A stretch of DNA of 5,659 bases, from contig JBDHRV010000181.1 of the NCBI GenBank assembly GCA_039807745.1, forward strand, positions 1 to 5,659, read 5' to 3'. The notes beneath the pieces were generated by a model. It ran no database searches. It had not been told where the DNA came from and saw only the letters and a program-made list of their open reading frames with translations. Origin of the DNA: JAEUMW01 sp039807745 (GTDB lineage: Bacteria > Pseudomonadota > Gammaproteobacteria > Burkholderiales > JAEUMW01). Numbering within the stretch: the stretch's first letter is position 1; every line of letters starts with the position of its first letter. Shown here piece after piece: positions 1 through 5,620 of this stretch. Position numbers and translations under genes: made by a program.

Positions 1-456
1 GGGGTTGCGATCGTCCGCGGGGATCGCTTCGGTTTCTGTGGCCTGCCACTCGGCGAAATCGATCTCCGGCATCACCGTGTCGCCCGGTAGCTCCGCGTCG
101 ACCACCGTGAGGTAGAGGCGCCCGGCGACCGGCAGCGCTTCGCGAAAAAGCTCAGCCCCCCCGATCACGAAGATCTCTTCGTCGTACAGGCAGATGGCGA
201 TCGCCGCGCGCAGGGAGTCCGCCACGATCGCACCGGGCACCGCGTAGTCCGGGTTGCGGGTGACGATCACGCTCCGGCGGCCGGGTAGCAGCCGCCCGAT
301 CGATTCCCAGGTCTTGCGTCCCATCACGATGTGGTGACCCATCGTGACGCGCTTGAAGCGCTGCAACTCCGCCGGCAGATGCCACGGTATGCGGCCCCGG
401 TCGCCGATCACGCCGTTCTTCGACATGGCGACGATGAGCGACACGCAGCGCGTCAT
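1..456 (-). CDS. folA: Dihydrofolate reductase (3' end cut by window edge)
   Basis: Reduces dihydrofolate to tetrahydrofolate with NADPH in the cytoplasm, regenerating the cofactor that thymidylate synthase oxidises. The minus-strand frame is open from ATG at 456 to the window edge: 152 codons seen, so roughly 10-20 C-terminal residues should lie outside (family usually 160-170). The N-terminus reads MTRCVSLIVAMSKNGVIG and continues into IPWHLPAELQRFK, the substrate-binding region. Glu30 sits where E. coli has catalytic Asp27; Glu is a common natural alternative there. MGRKTWESIGRLLPGR (residues 45-60) is the NADPH-binding motif, VIGGAELF (97-104) the second glycine motif, and RLYLTVVDAELPGDT (113-127) the typical C-terminal strand. 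The start overlaps the thyA stop as ATGA, so translation is probably coupled to thyA; only a weak GGTGG-like Shine-Dalgarno precedes it. No internal stop or frameshift. Family assignment is very secure. Confidence 0.96.
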   Translation of the reverse strand, partial: MTRCVSLIVAMSKNGVIGDRGRIPWHLPAELQRFKRVTMGHHIVMGRKTWESIGRLLPGRRSVIVTRNPDYAVPGAIVADSLRAAIAICLYDEEIFVIGGAELFREALPVAGRLYLTVVDAELPGDTVMPEIDFAEWQATETEAIPADDRNP

Positions 457-1247
457 ACCGCCACCGGCGCAAAGATATGCGGATGCGGATCGTAGTCTTC
501 GAGCGTGAAGTCCTCGAAGGTGAACGAGAAGAGGTCGGTCACCGCCGGGTTGAGCCGCATCGTCGGCAGCGCGCGCGGCGTGCGCGAGAGCTGCAGCCGC
601 GCCTGGTCGAGATGATTCGCATACAGGTGCGCATCGCCGAGCGTATGCACGAATTCGCCCGGCGCGAGCCCGCACACCTGCGCCACCATCAGCGTGAGCA
701 GCGCGTAGGACGCGATGTTGAAGGGCACGCCGAGAAAGATGTCGGCGCTGCGCTGGTAGAGCTGACACGAGAGCCTGTCCTCGGCGACGTAAAACTGGAA
801 GAGCGCGTGGCAGGGCAGCAGTCGCATCTGGTCGAGCTCGCCCACGTTCCACGCCGACACGAGCAGGCGGCGCGAATCGGGATTGCGCTTGATCTCCGCG
901 AGCACGTTCCCTATCTGGTCGATCCGGCGGCCGTCCGGTGCTGGCCAGGAGCGCCACTGCGCGCCGTAAACGGGGCCGAGGTCGCCGTGCTCGTCGGCCC
1001 ACTCGTCCCAGATCGTGACGCCGTGGTCGTGCAGGTACTTGACGTTGGTCTCCCCGCGCAGGAACCAGAGCAGCTCGTGGATGATGGATCTCACGTGCAG
1101 CTTCTTCGTCGTCGCGAGCGGAAAGCCCGCGGCGAGGTCGAAGCGCATCTGATGGCCGAACACGCTGAGCGTCCCGGTGCCCGTACGATCCGCCTTGCGC
1201 ACGCCGTGGTCGAGCACGTGTCGGATCAGGTCAAGGTATTGCCGCAT
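453..1247 (-). CDS. thyA: Thymidylate synthase
   Basis: Converts dUMP and 5,10-methylenetetrahydrofolate to dTMP and dihydrofolate; cytoplasmic homodimer. The 264-residue product has the same length as E. coli ThyA and aligns to it without gaps from memory. Visible residues: Arg21 in DRTGTGTLS, Glu58 in HELLWFLRG, Arg126/Arg127 in DPDSRR, catalytic nucleophile Cys146 in LLPCHALFQF, Arg166 and Asp169 in QLYQRSADIFLG, Asn177 in PFNIASYALL, His207/Tyr209 in DAHLYANH. The C-terminus APVAV is intact, and the terminal residue of this family closes the active site. The frame is open 19 codons further upstream (to 1304), but ATG 1247 gives the conserved MRQYLDLI start, so I chose it; a modest AGGCG lies about 8 bases upstream. 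First gene of a pair with folA, which begins inside its stop codon. A weak promoter candidate lies at 1276-1304. Confidence 0.98.
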   Translation of the reverse strand: MRQYLDLIRHVLDHGVRKADRTGTGTLSVFGHQMRFDLAAGFPLATTKKLHVRSIIHELLWFLRGETNVKYLHDHGVTIWDEWADEHGDLGPVYGAQWRSWPAPDGRRIDQIGNVLAEIKRNPDSRRLLVSAWNVGELDQMRLLPCHALFQFYVAEDRLSCQLYQRSADIFLGVPFNIASYALLTLMVAQVCGLAPGEFVHTLGDAHLYANHLDQARLQLSRTPRALPTMRLNPAVTDLFSFTFEDFTLEDYDPHPHIFAPVAV

Positions 1248-1275
1248 CGGGGATCGCCTGGGTGGGAGGGCGGGA

Positions 1276-1304
1276 AGCGTAAGGGAATCCAGTGGGCGAG
1301 GCAA
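1276..1304 (-). promoter_or_regulatory. Weak candidate promoter for thyA-folA
   Basis: Reading the minus strand, TTGCCT (1304-1299) and TACGCT (1281-1276) are separated by 17 bases. Each box matches only three of six sigma-70 consensus positions, but TACGCT-type -10 boxes do occur in GC-rich genomes. The predicted start near 1269 would give a leader of about 22 bases before the thyA ATG. The correct spacing and position are the only support; this is a suggestion rather than a firm call. Confidence 0.25.
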
Positions 1305-1397
1305 TGTCGCCGCGTCGGAAAAGGTCGTGAAAGGGTCGTGGGGACTGCAAGAGACACCCTGGGAGCGGCGCCGCGGGCCGCGTGCGGACGAACCGGG

Positions 1398-1523
1398 TCA
1401 ACCTCGGTCGTGTTGACAAGCATCCAGCGCGGCGATGCGCGATCGTGGCAGAATCTGCAGGCTGCGCATGACCTCAGGGTGGCAGCCAAACGCATAGAGC
1501 GGGAGATTGCCCCAGTCGATCAT
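1398..1523 (-). CDS. Possible 41-residue small protein or gene remnant
   Basis: A minus-strand ORF starts at ATG 1523, preceded by GAGG with a 10-base spacer, and ends at TGA 1400-1398. The product begins MIDWGNLPLYAFGCHPEV and continues MRSLQILPRSRIAALDA. G or C occupies about two thirds of third codon positions, rising to about four fifths over the first 24 codons, and the composition (Trp, Tyr, Phe, Leu) looks protein-like, unlike the Arg/Pro-rich shadow frames nearby. I recognise no family. It could be a real small protein upstream of thyA, the 5' remnant of a decayed gene (coding bias fades after about codon 25), or chance. It runs divergently from the GNAT gene and its start lies inside that gene's probable leader. 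Confidence 0.3.
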   Translation of the reverse strand: MIDWGNLPLYAFGCHPEVMRSLQILPRSRIAALDACQHDRG

Positions 1524-1554
1524 GCTTGAGCTGCCTCGGGGCGGATCAGAGAAG

Positions 1555-1560
1555 AGAAGG
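1555..1560 (+). promoter_or_regulatory. Ribosome binding site deciding the GNAT start
   Basis: AGAAGG lies 10 bases before GTG 1571 and 25 bases before ATG 1586, which favours the GTG. The AAGG core pairs with the 3' end of 16S rRNA. The first conserved family residues (FRVRTM) come after both candidates, so protein conservation cannot settle the choice. Confidence 0.4.
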
Positions 1561-1570
1561 GCGCCTGTTT

Positions 1571-2437
1571 GTGATCGCCTACCCAATGAGCCCGTACGAT
1601 GATTTCCGGGTCAGGACGATGCGCCGCGAGGAGCTTGCGTTCGCCATCGACCTCGCTGCGCACGAGGGCTGGAACCCGGGACTTCACGACGCGGACTCCT
1701 TCTTCGCGGCGGACGCCGAGGGGTTTCTGATCGGCGAACTGGCCGGTGAGCCGGTCGGTTGCATCTCGGCGGTTTCCTACGCCGGGCGCTACGGCTTCGT
1801 GGGCCTTTACATCGTCCGCCCCGAATTTCGCGGTCAGGGTTACGGATGGCGGCTGTGGCAGGCGGCGATGGCGCGGTTGCGTGGACACAATGTCGGACTC
1901 GACGGCGTGGTCGCGCAGCAGGCCAACTACGCCCGGTCCGGATTCCGCCTCGCGTATCGCAACGTCCGCTATCGTGGCCAGGCAGCATCCGCCGTCGTGC
2001 ACGCCTCGATCCGGCCCGCACGCGAAGTGGCGTATGAAGCAATCGCCGACTATGACTACAGGATCTTCTCCGAACGGCGCGACGCCTTCCTGCTGCAGTG
2101 GCTCACGCAACCGATGGCAGGTGCCTACGTGGCGCGCGAACGCGATCGACCGAGCGGCTACACGGTGATCCGGCGCTGCCGGGAAGGCTGGAAGATCGGG
2201 CCGCTGGCCGCTGACAATGCGATGGTGGCTCGACGCCTTTACGACGCGGCTGCAGCGCACGCCCCGCCCGGCGAGACAATCTTTGTCGACGTGCCGGAAG
2301 CCAACCCGGGTGCGCGGTCATTCCTGAATGCACTCGGCCTCACGCCCGTGTTCGAGACTGCGCGGATGTACACGGGCTCGGACCCGGCGATCGAAATCGA
2401 GAAACTCTTTGGGGTGACGACATTCGAACTCGGGTGA
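1571..2437 (+). CDS. Two-domain GNAT family N-acetyltransferase
   Basis: Predicted to transfer an acetyl group from acetyl-CoA to an amine; the substrate cannot be told from sequence. In the 288-residue product the N-terminal GNAT domain covers roughly residues 10-135. The acetyl-CoA loop is visible as GLYIVRPEFRGQGYG, with the R-x-x-G-x-G motif at residues 87-92, followed by NVGLDGVVAQQANYARSGFR, typical of motif B and the substrate side. The C-terminal half (about 155-270, with GYTVIRR, GWKIGPLAADN and FLNALGLTPVFETARMYTG) resembles the second domain (Acetyltransf_18 type) of YitH-like GNAT proteins. The frame is open back to TTG 1526. I chose GTG 1571 because AGAAGG (1555-1560) lies 10 bases before it. 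ATG 1586 (283 residues) is a real alternative with no good ribosome binding site, and both keep the whole domain. A small gene follows after 37 bases on the same strand. Confidence 0.9.
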   Translation: MIAYPMSPYDDFRVRTMRREELAFAIDLAAHEGWNPGLHDADSFFAADAEGFLIGELAGEPVGCISAVSYAGRYGFVGLYIVRPEFRGQGYGWRLWQAAMARLRGHNVGLDGVVAQQANYARSGFRLAYRNVRYRGQAASAVVHASIRPAREVAYEAIADYDYRIFSERRDAFLLQWLTQPMAGAYVARERDRPSGYTVIRRCREGWKIGPLAADNAMVARRLYDAAAAHAPPGETIFVDVPEANPGARSFLNALGLTPVFETARMYTGSDPAIEIEKLFGVTTFELG

Positions 2438-2474
2438 GGTCAAACGCAACCCAGTATCAGTACCGTCCGACGCC

Positions 2475-2669
2475 ATGACCGACCGCCCCGATCCCGACCA
2501 GCTCAAAGGCCCTGGCGGACTCACACTGCGCCAGATCCACGAGCAGACGAAGAAAAGCGCCGCCTGGGACCGCGACGCCGCACGGACGCGTAACGCGCTC
2601 GCGCAGAAGGAAAACCGCTGGCAGCGCTTCGTGCGCTTCGTGTGGGACAAGAACCGCGGGCGCGGATGA
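2475..2669 (+). CDS. Small basic hypothetical protein (64 aa)
   Basis: I do not recognise a family. The ORF runs from ATG 2475 to TGA 2667-2669. About 54 of 64 codons end in G or C, a bias much like the flanking genes and hard to explain by chance, so I treat it as coding. The product starts MTDRPDPDQLKGPGGLTL, a Pro/Gly-rich head, then a predicted charged helix (residues about 17-50, rich in Gln, Lys, Arg, Ala) and a basic aromatic tail RWQRFVRFVWDKNRGRG. There is no signal peptide, transmembrane segment or cysteine. The tail could bind nucleic acid or a membrane surface, but that is only inference from composition. It lies 37 bases after the GNAT gene and may share its transcript, though no clear Shine-Dalgarno precedes the ATG. 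It converges on the peptidase gene with a 12-base gap. Confidence 0.65.
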   Translation: MTDRPDPDQLKGPGGLTLRQIHEQTKKSAAWDRDAARTRNALAQKENRWQRFVRFVWDKNRGRG

Positions 2670-2681
2670 AGGCCGAATTGG

Positions 2682-4172
2682 CTAGGCAGCGGCGTCCGAT
2701 CTTCCGGCGCTCGCCAGCCGCTCCAGCATGTCGACGCCCCACGCGACACCGAAGCCGGTGACGTCCGACGCGCACGCGCCCAGGCCGCCCGCGCAGGTGC
2801 TCGCGGACAAGTCCATGTGCAGCCACGGCGCCCCCTTCGTGAATCGCTGCAGGAAGCGCGCGGCGAGAATGTGGTCCGCCTGTCCTTCCATCGAGCACTG
2901 CTTCACGTCCGCGATCGCGCTGTCCAGCGACGGGTGGTCGTAGTCGGCGTCCATCGGGAACGCGTGCACGCGCTCGCCGGTGGCGCGGCCCGCCGCCACC
3001 GCTGCCTCGATCAGCGCCTCCCGGTTGCTGAAGATGCCGCAATAGCGGTTGCCGAGCGCGGTCTTCATGCTGCCCGTGAGCGTGGCGAAGTCCAGAATCA
3101 CGTCCGGCTTGGTGCGAGCGGCAAGCGCCAGCGTGTCCGCCAGCACCATGCGCCCCTCCGCGTCCGTGTGCACGACCTCGATGGTGGTGCCGTCGAGCGC
3201 GGTGACGACGTCGTTCTGCTTGTAGGCGCGCGGCCCGATGTGGTTCTGAGCGAGCGCGAGCCACGCCTCGGTGCCTTCCGCCATACCCGCCTTCGTGAGC
3301 GCGAGCAGAAGACCCAGCGCCACGGCCGAGCCATTCATGTCCTTGTGCATGCCGTGCATGTACTGGGCAGACTTGAGGTTGTGTCCACCGGTGTCGAAGC
3401 AGATGCCCTTGCCCACCAGCGCGGCACGCGTCCGCTTGCCGCGCGCCCGGCGCCGCAGACGAACGATCGCGGCGTCTTCTTCCGCGCTGCCCTGCGCCAC
3501 CGCCACGAAAGCGCCCGCTCCCATCCGACGCAGACGCTTCAGATCGAATTCCTCGACCTCCCAGCCGTGCTCGCGCGCGAGCTTGCGAATGCGCTGCCGA
3601 TAGAGCTCCGGCGTCAGCTCGTTGGGCGGCAGCAGAGTCAGTTCGCGGCACAGCAGGCTGCCTTCGGCGGCCGCCGCGAGACGCGGCAGTTCTCCGTCCA
3701 GCGTCGCCCCGTGCAGGACGATTCTCGCGAGCTCCGTGGCGGCTGCCTTCTTCTTGCGCGAGGGGAGCGCAGGACCGTTCAGCCATGCGCACTGGACCGC
3801 ACGCAGCGCAGCGGCGTGCCGCGACGCCTCGCTGCCGAGCACGGCGATCGAGAGCGCCGCCGGTTTCTCGTCGAGCAGCGGCTGCATCGCCTGGCGCACC
3901 AGCTGCTGCTGTTCGAAGACCGTCTTGCCGGTGTCAAGGCTCAGCCAACAGGCGAGCGCACCCTTGCGCAGCGTCCCGGCGACCGGTTTGTCCGCGAGAT
4001 CGCCGGGCTTCAGGCGCCGCCGCTCGAGCACGCCGGCGAGCACGTCACCGCCCGGGAATGCCTTGACTTCGCGCAGCGACGCGACGGCTGGCAGGAGAAC
4101 GAGCACGTGCGAAGACTTCGCAAGCGCGGTGTCGGCAATCGGTTCCGGATGTTGCTCGAGAGTGGCGAGCAT
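2682..4172 (-). CDS. M17 family metallopeptidase (leucyl aminopeptidase family)
   Basis: Predicted cytoplasmic di-metal aminopeptidase releasing N-terminal residues from peptides. In the 496-residue product the C-terminal catalytic domain has every expected ligand. VGKGICFDTGG supplies Lys255 and Asp260, NLK gives Lys267, and HKDMNGSA gives Asp278. HTDAEGRMVLADTL gives Asp337, Glu339 and the catalytic Arg341. Spacings match E. coli PepA (K270, D275, K282, D293, D352, E354, R356). The usual Asn of NTDAEGR is His335 here. The N-terminal roughly 180 residues diverge strongly from PepA, so this is a paralogous M17 subfamily and I give no pepA symbol. ELTLLPPNELTPELY (177-191) is the usual domain boundary. 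The frame is open to GTG 4208; ATG 4172 is preferred for its codon, yet neither has a good Shine-Dalgarno. The toxin gene ends 65 bases upstream on the same strand, so co-transcription is possible. Confidence 0.92.
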   Translation of the reverse strand: MLATLEQHPEPIADTALAKSSHVLVLLPAVASLREVKAFPGGDVLAGVLERRRLKPGDLADKPVAGTLRKGALACWLSLDTGKTVFEQQQLVRQAMQPLLDEKPAALSIAVLGSEASRHAAALRAVQCAWLNGPALPSRKKKAAATELARIVLHGATLDGELPRLAAAAEGSLLCRELTLLPPNELTPELYRQRIRKLAREHGWEVEEFDLKRLRRMGAGAFVAVAQGSAEEDAAIVRLRRRARGKRTRAALVGKGICFDTGGHNLKSAQYMHGMHKDMNGSAVALGLLLALTKAGMAEGTEAWLALAQNHIGPRAYKQNDVVTALDGTTIEVVHTDAEGRMVLADTLALAARTKPDVILDFATLTGSMKTALGNRYCGIFSNREALIEAAVAAGRATGERVHAFPMDADYDHPSLDSAIADVKQCSMEGQADHILAARFLQRFTKGAPWLHMDLSASTCAGGLGACASDVTGFGVAWGVDMLERLASAGRSDAAA

Positions 4173-4237
4173 GGGGTGTCGTTCGAGCGGGGCAGAAGGA
4201 CGGAGCACTAAGAAGATTGCTGCGGCGGGATCTTTCC

Positions 4238-4672
4238 TTACTGATCACTCCGTTGTCCGAACGGGTTCAACAGCCTCACGTCGAACTGCGCGAAGTCGGC
4301 GACATTTCGAGTCACGATTGTCAACTCATGGAGAATCGCTGTAGCTGCGATCATGCCATCCTCGTACAACGTATCGGATTTCCGGTGCATCAACCGAGCC
4401 CATATGCGAAACGTCTCGCCGTCCATTGGCAACACGCTGTACGAAGCTGCCAGGAGATCAGCCCATCCCTCGATTTCGGAGGCTTTGGCTGCGTCCTGCT
4501 CCCGAGTCAGCTCGATACCGGCCTGAATTTCACCAAGGGTCACGGCCGACAAATGCAGGTCGGCGTCCGCCGTGGATTGCAGCCAGGCTACGACCGCGCC
4601 GTGGGGTCGTGGCTTACGCAATTCAGAGATGACGTTGGTGTCGAGCAGATACAAAATCGTGCTATCCCGCAA
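4238..4672 (-). CDS. vapC: PIN-domain toxin, VapC/FitB-like
   Basis: Predicted Mg-dependent endoribonuclease, the toxin of a type II toxin-antitoxin pair. In the 144-residue product the PIN acidic residues are all present: Asp11 in YLLDTNVISELRK, Glu48 in VTLGEIQAGIE, Asp105 in YEDGMIAATA, and Asn123 and Asp126 in VTRNVADF. Length is typical of the family. No ATG is available at the 5' end. TTG 4672 overlaps the antitoxin stop by 11 bases (4662-4672) and has GGAAAG seven bases or so upstream. TTG 4654 would give MYLLDTNV, the commonest start of such toxins, with GGGA about 10 bases before it. Both start codons are poor, which would limit toxin output relative to antitoxin. The nuclease core looks intact, so it is probably functional. 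The RNA target cannot be inferred. Confidence 0.93.
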   Translation of the reverse strand: MRDSTILYLLDTNVISELRKPRPHGAVVAWLQSTADADLHLSAVTLGEIQAGIELTREQDAAKASEIEGWADLLAASYSVLPMDGETFRIWARLMHRKSDTLYEDGMIAATAILHELTIVTRNVADFAQFDVRLLNPFGQRSDQ

Positions 4673-4919
4673 CGGCGACTTTCCGTCTGCGGGCGACCCG
4701 CCTGGGCGGAGTCAAGCACTCAGTCCTTCCCACATCCGACAGCAGCAGATCCTTCAGCGAGGGGCGTGCGGCCGCATGGAGCCGTCGCCACTCCTCCACA
4801 GGCACCAGCACGGCCGCTTCTGCACCCCGTTTGGTCACCATCTGGGGTCCGTCAGTGATACACGCATCGAGGAACTCGCTGAAACGAGCCTTTGCTTCCT
4901 GAACTGGCCAAGCCTTCAT
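4662..4919 (-). CDS. Phd/YefM family antitoxin
   Basis: Cognate antitoxin of the PIN toxin; expected to bind operator DNA through its N-terminal half and to block the toxin with its C-terminal tail. The 85-residue product begins MKAWPVQEAKARFSEFLDA and continues GPQMVTKRGAEAAVLVPVEEW (about residues 24-44), the Phd/YefM fold. RPSLKDLLLSD and a basic tail ending RRVARRRKVAVAG follow as the toxin-binding segment. The start ATG 4919 has GGGACGGA just upstream. It is the first gene of the operon, under a promoter with an overlapping inverted-repeat operator (4932-4978). Because the fold is Phd/YefM rather than AbrB-like VapB, I leave the symbol empty although the partner is commonly called VapC. 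Confidence 0.93.
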   Translation of the reverse strand: MKAWPVQEAKARFSEFLDACITDGPQMVTKRGAEAAVLVPVEEWRRLHAAARPSLKDLLLSDVGRTECLTPPRRVARRRKVAVAG

Positions 4920-4931
4920 TTCCGTCCCAAC

Positions 4932-4955
4932 TAGACTAGTCAGGGCACTAGTCTA
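4932..4955. promoter_or_regulatory. Inverted-repeat operator of the toxin-antitoxin operon
   Basis: TAGACTAGT (4932-4940) and ACTAGTCTA (4947-4955) are perfect 9-base inverted repeats with a 6-base spacer. Each arm contains the palindrome ACTAGT, with centres 12 bases apart, giving two symmetric half-sites on nearly the same DNA face. Phd/YefM antitoxins typically bind such paired short palindromes and repress cooperatively with the toxin. The site sits between the promoter and the antitoxin start. The DNA symmetry is seen directly; its role as operator is inferred. Confidence 0.65.
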
Positions 4956-4978
4956 TTACCTCACATTCGAGAACTCAA
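4950..4978 (-). promoter_or_regulatory. Promoter of the toxin-antitoxin operon
   Basis: On the minus strand, TTGAGT (4978-4973) and TAGACT (4955-4950) are separated by exactly 17 bases, each matching four of six sigma-70 consensus positions. The predicted start near 4943 leaves a leader of about 24 bases before the antitoxin ATG at 4919. The -10 box lies wholly within the upstream arm of the inverted repeat at 4932-4955, so a bound repressor would block RNA polymerase. Confidence 0.6.
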
Positions 4979-5088
4979 CAGCCGGCGCCGTCGTTACGCG
5001 ATAGCCCGTCAATAGCGATCCTGGGCGCGACCACCGGCACTGGACTGGCCAAGTGCGGTCAGGCGATACGCCTTCGAGGAGCGGTCGC

Positions 5089-5505
5089 TCAGAAATACTG
5101 GCAGTGATCGGCCTTGACCGCGCGCTCCTTCAGAAACCAGCTCGCATCGACGATGCCGTCCGCCTCGGCGACGAGGTTTTCGGGGGTAACGTCGAAGTTC
5201 GCCGCCGCGAGCCGACATCCGTAGAAGCGCACCTTGCCGGATGCCTTGAGCATCTGCAGGTAGTCGTGAATTTCGACCGGATCGCCATCGCGCGCCAGAC
5301 GCTCGCGCAGCCAGGCCTCCTCCCCGGCATGGTTCGCGTCGACCTTGAGCGAGCGCAAACCTTCCGGCGTCAGCACGCGCACCGCCCACAGCACGAACAG
5401 GATGTCGACCTCGGTGCCCTCGCCTGCCATGACCCACGCGAAGGTGAGCGGTGTCAGCAGTCGGTCGTAGGCATCGTCCCGCACAACCATGGCCAGTCTC
5501 TTCAT
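5089..5505 (-). CDS. DsrE/DsrF/DrsH-like family protein
   Basis: A small cytoplasmic protein of the DsrE-like superfamily, whose best-known members pass sulfur as cysteine persulfide; many relatives have no known role. The 138-residue product begins MKRLAMVVRDDAYDRLLTPL and continues VDILFVLWAVRVLTPEG (33-49), the characteristic Rossmann-like start. Cys97 in FYGCRLAAANFDV is at the position expected for the family's active cysteine, and a second cysteine, Cys135, lies in the C-terminal HCQYF. The frame is open 22 codons further upstream, but ATG 5505 has a strong GGAGG (5520-5516) at good spacing and gives the conserved start. No sulfur-oxidation or tRNA-thiolation partner genes are visible, so the function stays open. 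It appears monocistronic: about 110 bases separate it from the toxin-antitoxin promoter. Family call is good; biochemical role is uncertain. Confidence 0.85.
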   Translation of the reverse strand: MKRLAMVVRDDAYDRLLTPLTFAWVMAGEGTEVDILFVLWAVRVLTPEGLRSLKVDANHAGEEAWLRERLARDGDPVEIHDYLQMLKASGKVRFYGCRLAAANFDVTPENLVAEADGIVDASWFLKERAVKADHCQYF

Positions 5506-5515
5506 GATTTTCGAA

Positions 5516-5520
5516 CCTCC
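5516..5520 (-). promoter_or_regulatory. Strong ribosome binding site of the DsrE-like gene
   Basis: GGAGG on the minus strand lies 10 bases before ATG 5505. It is the best Shine-Dalgarno in the window and fixes this start over the upstream in-frame ATG at 5571. Confidence 0.8.
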
Positions 5521-5620
5521 GTTTAGGTGCGCTTTCGAGCGTGAACAGGCTCTAGAATCTGCGCCATGCAACGGCCACGACGCGTTCCTCTCACTCTAGG
5601 CCTCGGGCGGCGACCGGAAC

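Larger units (their letters stand above)
1248..1570. other. Divergent intergenic region thyA / GNAT gene
   Basis: No confident gene lies in these 323 bases between two divergent genes. Contents: a weak thyA promoter candidate (1276-1304), a 6-base inverted repeat GTCAAC/GTTGAC (1397-1402 and 1412-1417, 9-base spacer) whose right arm overlaps a TTGACA, and a 41-codon minus-strand ORF (1398-1523). The TTGACA has no acceptable -10 box 16-18 bases downstream on the plus strand. No tRNA, riboswitch or factor-independent terminator is apparent. Promoters for both flanking genes should lie here, but only weak candidates can be picked by eye. Confidence 0.6.

Noticed and set aside
477..1529. 350-codon plus-strand open frame antisense to thyA
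   Set aside because: It lies opposite a fully conserved thyA, is rich in Arg, Val, Glu and His as expected for a GC-rich antisense shadow, and shows no family motif.
1520..2260. 246-codon minus-strand open frame antisense to the GNAT gene
   Set aside because: The GNAT frame has clear acetyl-CoA binding motifs; the antisense frame has none.
2670..2681. Bidirectional terminator between the convergent small gene and peptidase gene
   Set aside because: The 12-base gap and flanking sequence show no clear stem-loop or T-run.
2521..3792. 423-codon minus-strand frame within the peptidase gene
   Set aside because: It is a frame-shifted shadow rich in Arg, Gly and Ala; the in-frame M17 protein explains the region.
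2817..4211. 464-codon plus-strand open frame antisense to the M17 peptidase
   Set aside because: The opposite strand carries all M17 motifs. This frame is Arg/His-rich, low in complexity and without recognisable domains.
4211..4236. Weak AAGAT/ATCTT stem between toxin and peptidase genes as a terminator
   Set aside because: Only about five paired bases, a long loop and no T-run.
5034..5058. Hairpin downstream of the DsrE-like gene as a terminator
   Set aside because: A stem of about 7 base pairs with a bulge exists (GCACTGG / CCAAGTGC), but no T-run follows on the minus strand, so factor-independent termination is not supported.
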